Below, one piece after another: positions 43,384-50,315 of a stretch of DNA of 64,000 nt. The DNA comes from JBOGXA01 sp050694175 (lineage in GTDB: Bacteria > Actinomycetota > CADDZG01 > WHSQ01). The notes under the pieces are model-generated. The model was not told the origin of the DNA. It saw only the letters and a program-made list of their open reading frames with translations, and ran no database searches. A program made the translations under genes and the position numbers. How positions within the stretch are numbered: the first letter of the stretch is position 1; each line of letters starts with the position of its first letter. The stretch spans positions 62,001-126,000 of the forward strand of contig JBOGXA010000007.1 of assembly GCA_050694175.1 (NCBI GenBank), read 5' to 3'.

Positions 43384-43593
43384 TCAGGCCGACCCGGCCC
43401 CCGGCGCCGGCTTTCGCCCGCGCAGTCGAGGAACCTTCATCTCGGCGTGGGCCCAGCACTTGTCGCGCCGGTTGTAGGTCGACATCCGCGTCTCGCAGCC
43501 GGGGTGGGAGCAAATGCGCCCTTTCGGATATTTCTGCGATGCTCGCGGGAGACCAACCGGACGCTCCCCCCGGATGGCAAACTTCTCTCCCAT
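43384..43593 (-). CDS. Small Cys/His protein, possible zinc binder
   Basis: A 69-residue protein with the block CSHPGCETRMSTYNRRDKCWAH followed by a basic PRLRGRK stretch. The Cx4C...Cx2H spacing (C, C, C, H) would fit one zinc. This short motif recurs in small actinobacterial proteins without a known role. ATG 43593 has AGGAG 5 nt upstream. It is divergent from the transporter at 43706. Confidence 0.65.
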   Translation of the reverse strand: MGEKFAIRGERPVGLPRASQKYPKGRICSHPGCETRMSTYNRRDKCWAHAEMKVPRLRGRKPAPGAGSA

Positions 43594-43705
43594 CGGAGCT
43601 CCTTCCGTGTGGGCTACGCCGCACCCTCCATACGGCGGCCGAACCCACTGTGCTCGTCCATTATTCGGCTGGAGTTGCCTCTTTGGTTTGCCCCTGCGAT
43701 TACAA

Positions 43706-45052
43706 ATGAGTGAACGTCAAGAGCGCGTAAAAAGTTCCCGAGCCTCGGTCGTCTTCCACTGGGTGGGGCTGGCCGCCCGGGCCGTGCTCGGCCCCCCGGC
43801 GCGGGCGGTTCGGGGCTCCGCGCGCCGCGTCGCCGACCCCGGTCGCCAGGTGGTCGACTACTGGGCGTCGGAGCGGGTCACGATGCGCCAGGGATTCGTG
43901 GCCGTCACGATCGCCGCTCTCACATCGCTCGTAGCCGGGATCACGCTCGCAGCCATGGAGGGGCGGCTGGCCGCACTCCCGGGCCTTCTCGTCCTCGTGC
44001 CCGCCTCCATTGGGATGAGAGGCAGCATCTTTGGTGCCCTGTCGGCGCGCCTCGGGACCACCATCCACTCGGGTCTGTTCGAGGTGTCGTGGGACCGGGA
44101 GGGGGCCCTGTACCAAAATGTCTACGCGGCCGGCCTCCTGACGATCGCGACCTCCGCTGTGATGGGGGCCCTGGCCCGGTGGATCTCGATGCTCCTCGGC
44201 CAGGAAACGGTACCCGTGTGGGACATGATCATCGTGGCGCTGACCGGAGGCCTCCTGTCATCGGCGATCGTCCTGATCGTCACGGTGGCCATATCGGTGC
44301 GCTCCTTCACCAGGGGTTGGGATCTCGATTCGGTCGGATCCCCCCTCATCACGGCCATCGGCGATGTGGTGACCCTGCCGTGTCTATGGATTTCCTCGTA
44401 CCTCGTCGAACTCGAGGTTCTCAGCCGGCTCGTGGGCGCGCTCGGCATCGGCATCGCGATCGTCTCTGTGGTGGGTGGGTGGCGGAGCGCCCGGCAGACG
44501 GTGCGGCGAGTGGTTCGCGAGTCCTTCCCGGTCCTCTGTCTGGCGATCGTGCTGGCGGTTCTGGCCGGGGCAATCGTTCAGCCGCGAGCCGGGGAGATCT
44601 TCACCGCCTTTCCTGCCTTTCTGATTCTCCTGCCGGGGTTCTTGGGGATCACGGGTGCTCTCGGTGGCATCCTGTCGGCGAGGTTGGGGTCCAAGTTGCA
44701 TCTCGGAGCCGTCACACCTTCTGCTCGACCGGAGCCGGCGGCCCTCCTGGACGCCACCATCGTTCTTGCTCTGGGGTTCGTCGTGTACGCGGTGACCGCC
44801 GGAGCCACCCTTGGAGTGTCCGCTCTTACCGACCGCGCGTACCCGGGAACCCTGCGCTTCGCGGGGATCGTGATGGTTGGGGGTGCCCTGGCAACCATCG
44901 CGGCGTCACTGATCGGCTACTACGCCGCGATTGCGACTTACAGGTTCGGCTTTGATCCCGACAACCACACAATCCCCCTGGTGACGAGCGGCATGGACCT
45001 TCTCGGAGTTATCTGTCTCGTTATCGCTCTGGGTTTGTTCGGAGTAGCCTGA
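43706..45052 (+). CDS. SLC41/MgtE-type divalent cation transporter
   Basis: A 448-residue membrane protein with two SLC41/MgtE transmembrane domains in tandem: LPGLLVLVPASIGMRGSIFGALSARLGTTIHSG and, 210 residues later, FPAFLILLPGFLGITGALGGILSARLGSKLHLG. The Asp in RGWDLDSVGSPLITAIGDVVTLP and FDPDNHTIPLVTSGMDLLG marks the cation path. It lacks the cytosolic N/CBS domains of bacterial MgtE. ATG 43706 has no ribosome site; the frame is open upstream, so the start may be further in (several GTGs). The next gene, 10 bp on, is a PhoU-TrkA_C protein that likely regulates it. Confidence 0.85.
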   Translation: MSERQERVKSSRASVVFHWVGLAARAVLGPPARAVRGSARRVADPGRQVVDYWASERVTMRQGFVAVTIAALTSLVAGITLAAMEGRLAALPGLLVLVPASIGMRGSIFGALSARLGTTIHSGLFEVSWDREGALYQNVYAAGLLTIATSAVMGALARWISMLLGQETVPVWDMIIVALTGGLLSSAIVLIVTVAISVRSFTRGWDLDSVGSPLITAIGDVVTLPCLWISSYLVELEVLSRLVGALGIGIAIVSVVGGWRSARQTVRRVVRESFPVLCLAIVLAVLAGAIVQPRAGEIFTAFPAFLILLPGFLGITGALGGILSARLGSKLHLGAVTPSARPEPAALLDATIVLALGFVVYAVTAGATLGVSALTDRAYPGTLRFAGIVMVGGALATIAASLIGYYAAIATYRFGFDPDNHTIPLVTSGMDLLGVICLVIALGLFGVA

Positions 45053-45062
45053 AGGAGGCCGC

Positions 45063-46262
45063 ATGGAAAACGGTGACCAACCGAATACCGTCAAAGGGCT
45101 CCTTGCCCAGATCAAGGACTCGTCAGAGCTCATGGTTGATCTGGCGTACGCGGCCGTATTTTTCTCCGACTCCGATCTGGCCAAAGAAGTGCGCCGGTTG
45201 GAAGAACGAATGCGAGTCCACCTCCATCAGTTGCGGAAACTTACAATCCTTGCCGCGCGCAGTCCCGAGGATGCCGAGCACATGGCCGGCGTTCTCCAGA
45301 TCGCATCCGCGGTCGAGAACATCGCCGATGCGGCGGAAGACATCGCGCATGTGATCGCCTCGGGCATGGGCATCGTCGACGACCTGCGGCGTGATTTGCG
45401 ACACGCCGACGAGATGGTGTCTCGAATCAAGGTTCGAGAAGGTGCTACGGCGATAGGTCAGTCGTTGCGCGAGCTCGCCCTTCCGGTGGAGATTGGTATG
45501 TGGGTGATCGCGGCCCGGCGCGGGGGCGAGTGGGATCTCGACCCCGACGCGGACTTCGTGGTCGCCGAGGGTGACGTCCTGCTCGTGCAGGGCCACGAGG
45601 ACGGAGTCGGGCTTGCGCGGAAGCTCATGGGGGCACCGCCGCTTCCCGAGACTCCAGACGAGCCCGACATCGTGCTGTCGGACTTGGATCGCGCAGTTGA
45701 TCTCCTCGTTGAGATGAAGAACTCCGCTGAAGTCGCAGTCGGGCTTGCCTACTCGGCTCTCCTTTTCAACGACCAGGCCCTGGCGGCGGAAGTCGCTAAT
45801 CTCGAAGCGCGCTCGGACGCAATTCACGACGAGCTCGAGTCGTGGGTGATGCGAAGCGCGCTCGAGGCGCGGAACCCCGACGAGCTGCGCGGGTTGATCC
45901 GTCTCGGGAGCGCATCCGAGACGATCTTCGATTCGGCCCGTGAGATGACGAGACTTGTGGAAGCCGGCGAAGAGCTCCATCCGGTGATCGCGGCGGCGCT
46001 CGTCGAGTCAGACGAGGTGGGCTACGAAGGGGTCGTTGCCACCGGCTCGTCCGCCGACGGAAGGTCCATCAAGGAGCTGGCCGTGGAAACCGAAACGGGC
46101 ATGTTCGTGCTTGCCGTTCAAAGAGGACGCCGGTGGACGTATAGGCCCAAGCCGGGGTTCGCCTTCGAGGCCGACGATCGAATCGTCGCAATAGGCCCGG
46201 CCGATGGCGGCGAGGAGCTTGATCGCATTCTCGGAATTCAGCGCGAGCTCGCCGGTATCTAG
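45063..46262 (+). CDS. Duplicated PhoU-TrkA_C regulatory protein
   Basis: 399 residues built of two copies of one module: a PhoU-like helical domain (LAQIKDSSELMVDLAYAAVFFSDSDLAKEV; second at LVEMKNSAEVAVGLAYSALLFNDQALAAEV) followed by a TrkA_C/RCK_C beta domain (LALPVEIGMWVIAARRGGEWDLDPDADFVVAEGDVLLVQG; second AVETETGMFVLAVQRGRRWTYRPKPGFAFEADDRIVAIG). RCK_C domains bind ligands such as c-di-AMP or nucleotides. AAGGAGG precedes the ATG. It is 10 bp after the SLC41-like transporter, so it is the probable cytosolic regulator of that transporter. Confidence 0.88.
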   Translation: MENGDQPNTVKGLLAQIKDSSELMVDLAYAAVFFSDSDLAKEVRRLEERMRVHLHQLRKLTILAARSPEDAEHMAGVLQIASAVENIADAAEDIAHVIASGMGIVDDLRRDLRHADEMVSRIKVREGATAIGQSLRELALPVEIGMWVIAARRGGEWDLDPDADFVVAEGDVLLVQGHEDGVGLARKLMGAPPLPETPDEPDIVLSDLDRAVDLLVEMKNSAEVAVGLAYSALLFNDQALAAEVANLEARSDAIHDELESWVMRSALEARNPDELRGLIRLGSASETIFDSAREMTRLVEAGEELHPVIAAALVESDEVGYEGVVATGSSADGRSIKELAVETETGMFVLAVQRGRRWTYRPKPGFAFEADDRIVAIGPADGGEELDRILGIQRELAGI

Positions 46263-46313
46263 CCACTATCTGGGGTAGAAAGAGAATCCCTGTCGGCCCC
46301 GTGAGGAGACATC

Positions 46314-46607
46314 GTGGGAAAGAAGACAAAGCCGGACGTTGACACCGCCTCCGGGCTTCCCGCCCAGAAACCAAGCGTCTTCCAAAACATGGGCGCGATC
46401 ATCGCCGGAGTCGTGGCGGTCAAGGCCGCAACGTACCTCGTCACGACCATGTGGCGCCTAGTTACGCGGGAGAACCCACCGCAGGTTGACGAGCCGGTAT
46501 CGGCGGGAAAGAAGGCTGCCTGGCTCGCGCTTGTGGGAGCCGCCACCGGTGCGGCCCGTCAGACCGCGCGCGACAAGATCAAGCCGCCGACCGGCAAACC
46601 CGCCTGA
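46314..46607 (+). CDS. DUF4235 family membrane protein
   Basis: A 97-residue small protein of the DUF4235 family: NMGAIIAGVVAVKAATYLVTTMWRLVTRENPP, then AAWLALVGAATGAARQTARD. Two hydrophobic stretches suggest a hairpin or amphipathic helices in the membrane. Starts GTG 46314 after GAGGAGA. Common in actinobacteria, function unknown. It follows the transporter pair by 52 bp. Confidence 0.8.
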   Translation: MGKKTKPDVDTASGLPAQKPSVFQNMGAIIAGVVAVKAATYLVTTMWRLVTRENPPQVDEPVSAGKKAAWLALVGAATGAARQTARDKIKPPTGKPA

Positions 46608-46630
46608 GCTCCCGGCACCAGGCCCGCCGG

Positions 46631-46675
46631 TGAGTGTTCCAGGAGCGCTCTATGGCGACGCGTGGCGAACACTCA
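46631..46675. terminator. Possible terminator between convergent genes
   Basis: An inverted repeat TGAGTGTTC/GAACACTCA (9 bp) with a 27-nt loop between the stops of DUF4235 (46607, plus) and the membrane protein at 46692 (minus). The loop is long for a classic intrinsic terminator, so the role is uncertain. Confidence 0.35.
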
Positions 46676-46691
46676 GCGATGTTTCGAGAAG

Positions 46692-47090
46692 TCAGCGCTT
46701 GCGACCGGACTTCTTCGATCGACTCTTGGCCACGACCTCGAGATTGAGACGCTCCGCCCGTCTGTAGCGGCGGATGAAGAACCACGTGATCGGGACCCCG
46801 ACGACCACGAGGCCGATGAGCGCGCCGATAACTCTCTCCCCGTTCCTGGCGGTCGGGTCGTTGAGCCAGCGCCACGCGGGAAATCCGACGAACCATATGA
46901 CGAGCCCGGTGACGCTGACGATGGTGATCCTGAGCTGCTGACGCGCCAGCGCGACCACTATTGCCGCTTTTCCTGGATCCGGCTCCGGCAGCCCGCGCCG
47001 GGCAGCGCCCGCCAGCCGCCACCGCTCCTTGGAATCGAGCGCCCTCAGTTTCTCTTTGAGCTCGTTGCCCTGTGGTATCGACGTGGGCAC
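46692..47090 (-). CDS. Two-helix membrane protein, unknown
   Basis: A 132-residue protein with a cytosolic amphipathic N-terminus (ELKEKLRALDSKERWRLAGAARRG), two membrane helices (ITIVSVTGLVIWFVGFPAW and VIGALIGLVVVGVPITWFFI) and a very basic C-terminus (KSRSKKSGRKR). GTG 47090. I do not recognise a family. It is convergent with DUF4235 and separated from the MHS transporter by a terminator. Confidence 0.6.
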   Translation of the reverse strand: MPTSIPQGNELKEKLRALDSKERWRLAGAARRGLPEPDPGKAAIVVALARQQLRITIVSVTGLVIWFVGFPAWRWLNDPTARNGERVIGALIGLVVVGVPITWFFIRRYRRAERLNLEVVAKSRSKKSGRKR

Positions 47091-47161
47091 CTGTCCCCTC
47101 CCGATCGCAATAGGAACTCGATTCTAGGCAGGGCGGGCGCGTGTGTCCGGCAGATGACAAT

Positions 47162-47192
47162 GCGCCGCCGGGGCATGTTGCCCCGGCGGCGC
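47162..47192 (-). terminator. Strong hairpin after the MHS transporter
   Basis: A perfect 14-bp stem (GCGCCGCCGGGGCA / TGCCCCGGCGGCGC) with a 3-nt loop, 20 bp past the transporter stop in its direction. No U-run follows; typical of high-GC terminators. Confidence 0.7.
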
Positions 47193-47212
47193 AAGAACTT
47201 CCAATCCGCGCG

Positions 47213-48643
47213 CTAGCCGCGCGGCCTCGTATGTTGCTCGGCTTCTGGAACCCGGATGACCTCTGCGGGCTTGTCCGGTGTCGCGGGGACCGCATCCGGG
47301 ACCTCGTCCCAGATGCGGATGTGATGCGTCTCCTTCAGCGTCGCAAACCCGACCACCGTGGTCATGAGAGCGATTCCGATGGGATATAGGAGTCCCTGGT
47401 AGTCGACGCTGTTCTCGCCACTGCCGAGCCTTGTGACGAGGAACGTGGCCACAAGCGGCACCGCCCCACCGAACCATCCGTTACCGAAGTGGTAGGGCAC
47501 GGACAGCGAGGTGTAGCGGACTCGCGCCGGGAAGAGTTCGACCAAATAGGCCGCGATGGGCCCGTACACCATGGTCACGTAGATCATCTGGATGAAAACA
47601 AGCAGCCACAGCATCGGGTAGTTGCTCGAGAACGTATTCATCAACATGTAAAGCGGCAAGTAGGTCACCGCCGCGAGCAAACAACCGGCCAGAATGATCG
47701 GCTTGCGCCCGATCCTGTCCGACAGGCTCCCGAACACCCAGAAGAAGGGGGCCCCGGCGAGCAGCGCCGCGCCCACGATGAGCGCCGCGGTAGTCACGCT
47801 CAGGCCCAGCTCGGCTTGCAGGAACACGTATGCATAGAACTGGCCCGTGTACCAGACCACGGCCTGCCCGGCGGTCGCCCCGAGAAGCACCATGAGCATC
47901 CGCCTGCCCCCGCCGTGTTCTAGCGCGTCCTTGATCGGCGCCGTCGACTGCTGCTTTGCTTCCTTGATCCTGGTGTAGAGCGGCGTCTCGCTCAGGCTCA
48001 GGCGAATGTAGATGGCCATGGCGACAAGAATTCCGGACAGGAAGAACGGGATCCGCCACCCGTAGTCGCTCATCGCCTCCTCGCCGATGAGCTGCTGGAT
48101 TCCGACAACGGCGAGCAGGGCGAGGATCAAACCAAAGGTGGCCGTCATCTGGATCCACGATGTGTAGCGGCCTCGCTGATGGTCGGGCGCGTGCTCCGCA
48201 ACGTAGATGGCCGCTCCCCCGTACTCACCTCCCAGGGCGAGGCCCTGTATGCACCTCAGCAACACGAGGATCATCGGCGTGATGATGCCGACCTGTTCGT
48301 ACGTGGGCAGGAAACCGACGGCGAGGGTCGAGAGCCCCATGAGTGTGATCGTGAGCATGAACGTGTACTTCCGGCCGATAAGGTCACCGATCCGGCCGAA
48401 GAAGAACGCGCCGAAAGGCCTCACCAGGAAGCCCACGTACCACAGCGCGAACACTCCCATGTAGCGGAGCGTGACGTTGCCGGGCGGGAAGAACTTCTCG
48501 CTCAGAATCGTGAACAGACTTCCGAAGATGTAGAAGTCGTACCACTCGATCGTCGTTCCGGCCGACGATGCGGCAATCACCTTGCCCAGTTTGTAGTCGT
48601 ACACGTCGTGGCCGGGAAGCCTTTTAGCTGCGGCTGTGGCCAT
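47213..48643 (-). CDS. MHS-family MFS symporter (ProP/ShiA-like)
   Basis: A 476-residue 12-helix major facilitator of the metabolite:proton symporter family. The first helix region AASSAGTTIEWYDFYIFGSLF and the loop FGRIGDLIGRKYTFMLTITLMGLSTLAVGFLPTYE are typical, as is GLALGGEYGGAAIYVAEHAP. Family substrates include proline/betaine, citrate, shikimate and 2-oxoglutarate; the sequence does not tell which. The C-terminal tail is hydrophilic. It is a single-gene unit with a terminator behind it. Confidence 0.9.
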   Translation of the reverse strand: MATAAAKRLPGHDVYDYKLGKVIAASSAGTTIEWYDFYIFGSLFTILSEKFFPPGNVTLRYMGVFALWYVGFLVRPFGAFFFGRIGDLIGRKYTFMLTITLMGLSTLAVGFLPTYEQVGIITPMILVLLRCIQGLALGGEYGGAAIYVAEHAPDHQRGRYTSWIQMTATFGLILALLAVVGIQQLIGEEAMSDYGWRIPFFLSGILVAMAIYIRLSLSETPLYTRIKEAKQQSTAPIKDALEHGGGRRMLMVLLGATAGQAVVWYTGQFYAYVFLQAELGLSVTTAALIVGAALLAGAPFFWVFGSLSDRIGRKPIILAGCLLAAVTYLPLYMLMNTFSSNYPMLWLLVFIQMIYVTMVYGPIAAYLVELFPARVRYTSLSVPYHFGNGWFGGAVPLVATFLVTRLGSGENSVDYQGLLYPIGIALMTTVVGFATLKETHHIRIWDEVPDAVPATPDKPAEVIRVPEAEQHTRPRG

Positions 48644-49176
48644 AAAGTCCCCCTCCCTCTTCGACTACTGTCAACGACCCTCCCTCACGCCTGCTCTGTT
48701 CTCCCCGCTCGCCCCAGCGAATCAAACCGCCTTTCCCGTATTTGTCCCCCGCAGCCCATTGGGCTGGACGCAGCTGGCTCTCTCCGCCCTGAGAGTGCCG
48801 CTAACGTTGGCCGCCAGAGCCAAGAGCCGATCCGGCCATTGAGAAATTGACCGCCGGATCTCGTCGCTTTTGGCGCCCGCGGGCGGGTGCCATACGCGCC
48901 TGAGGCACGCCGCCGGAAGCCCGGGTCGAGGGGCGGGTTTGTCTTTGTGATCCCTCTTACTCACGGCCAAGTGCGACACCAGAAGCGACAGACTTCTATC
49001 CCGTGCCGCCGCCTCCGAAGTCACCGCCTCCGAAGTCACCGAGGTCCGGACTGGGACTGGGGACTATCCTCGCTTGCTCCTGGCAGGCGCAGAGAGGCGC
49101 CCTGGGACCATGCGCCGCGTCAAGACCGATGCAGAAGCGACGCGAGCATCGGGAGCTAGTGCGGTCGCAGTCGCGC
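48644..49176. other. Intergenic with a Gly-rich reading frame
   Basis: 533 bp between the MHS transporter (minus) and the GerMN lipoprotein (minus). A 15-bp direct repeat CCTCCGAAGTCACCG occurs twice near 49010-49039; on the minus strand it would encode GDFGGGDFGGGGTG before a stop at about 48996, a tail common in membrane proteins. No start, ribosome site or upstream domain goes with it, so I read this as a possible gene remnant. The rest shows nothing coding. Confidence 0.4.
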
Positions 49177-50073
49177 CTATGGCACCAGCACAACCGGAAC
49201 GGTGACCTTGTTCGTCTCCGATCCGTCTTCCGCGGAAACCTCGAACAGCTCGATCGCCCCTCTTTGCTCGTGGTCGACGTCGAACCGGATCGACTTCGAG
49301 TAGTCGCCCCGACACCCGGTCCCGCATGTGGCGGTGGTAAACCCGTCAAACAGAATGTCTCCGCCTTCATCGAGCAGTCTGATCGAGACGTTTGCCTCGA
49401 AGACGTTGGCAGTCCCGGCGACCGCGTCGCCGCTCGCGAAGTGAGCACCGAAATGAGGCACGCTCACGACTATCGGCGACAGAGGATCCCGTTCGTTGCG
49501 TTCAAGGGGATGCTCCTCATCGATGATGAATCCGTGCCCCATGTAGTGATCCTTGAACTCGCCATCGATCTTCACTCGGACTCTGTCCACCGTGGGGAAT
49601 TGGGTCAGCGTCCACGCGAGCTGCTCGAGGAGAAGGGATTCGCCGGAGGTGCCCATGTTTGTGTTTTCGAACTCGGCGCTGAGATCGACGATTGCGGTGC
49701 CGTCGTCGATGTCGAGACCCAGCAACTCCACGCCTTCCGGCACCGCGCCGTGTACCCCTACCGCCTTCTCCTCCGCGCTGGGCCCTTCGAGCCATAGTCG
49801 CAACGCCGCGGCCCCTATACCCGGCGTCGATGGAATATCCCGGTGAACAACGAACAGAGCCTCACCCATGTGAGTGGCGGTGATCGAGTACCACAGCTCG
49901 ACCGTCGTGGTCGCTTCGTCGGGCACCGGCTCCGGTACGACCGTCGGGGTGGACATCGGGCCGGTGGCGGGAGATGGTGCATCCGAAGTGGTCGGAGTCT
50001 GGGCGTCCGTCGTGCCGCATGCGCCGAGGGTGGCCGCCACCAACATCACCGCAAGGATCCGTCTCATGGTCAA
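49177..50073 (-). CDS. GerMN/Gmad2-domain lipoprotein
   Basis: About 298 residues. Signal with lipobox TLGACG, then a GerMN domain (TTVELWYSITATHMGEALFVVHRDIP... AALRLWLEGPSAEEKAVGVHGAVPEGVELLGLDIDDGTAIVDLSAEF, and LEQLAWTLTQFPTVDRVRVKIDGE), then a Gmad2 immunoglobulin-like domain to the end. Such proteins sit on the cell surface; LpqB-type relatives work with the MtrAB kinase, and germination roles are known in Bacillus. TTG 50073 is favoured because AGGAG lies 7 nt before it; ATG 50067 is the plain alternative. Start uncertain by two residues. Confidence 0.82.
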   Translation of the reverse strand: MTMRRILAVMLVAATLGACGTTDAQTPTTSDAPSPATGPMSTPTVVPEPVPDEATTTVELWYSITATHMGEALFVVHRDIPSTPGIGAAALRLWLEGPSAEEKAVGVHGAVPEGVELLGLDIDDGTAIVDLSAEFENTNMGTSGESLLLEQLAWTLTQFPTVDRVRVKIDGEFKDHYMGHGFIIDEEHPLERNERDPLSPIVVSVPHFGAHFASGDAVAGTANVFEANVSIRLLDEGGDILFDGFTTATCGTGCRGDYSKSIRFDVDHEQRGAIELFEVSAEDGSETNKVTVPVVLVP

Positions 50074-50186
50074 AGTGACGCTCCTGCGCCTGGTTGCGTT
50101 GCCCGCGCCGGGCACCCGATTCGGTCTCTCCCCGCCGGGCGGCAACCTCAAAGCGGGCTGTTCCGACTCGCTCACTTCGTTCGCAG

Positions 50187-50259
50187 AGCCGGGGAGGGGA
50201 ATCGAACCCCTGACCTGCTCATTACGAGTGAGCCGCTCTGCCGACTGAGCTACCCCGGC
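50187..50259 (-). tRNA. tRNA-Thr (CGT anticodon)
   Basis: Cloverleaf on the minus strand: acceptor GCCGGGG/CCCCGGC, D arm AGCTCAGTCGGCAGAGC, anticodon stem GCTCA/TGAGC with loop CTCGTAA (anticodon CGT) and T arm GGTTCGATTCC. CCA is not encoded. Stands alone upstream of the GerMN lipoprotein gene. Confidence 0.96.
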
Positions 50260-50315
50260 GAGTTCATCGAGTGTGAGTTTGACCGCGCATACGGCCGTGA
50301 AACTAACAGTCGACG

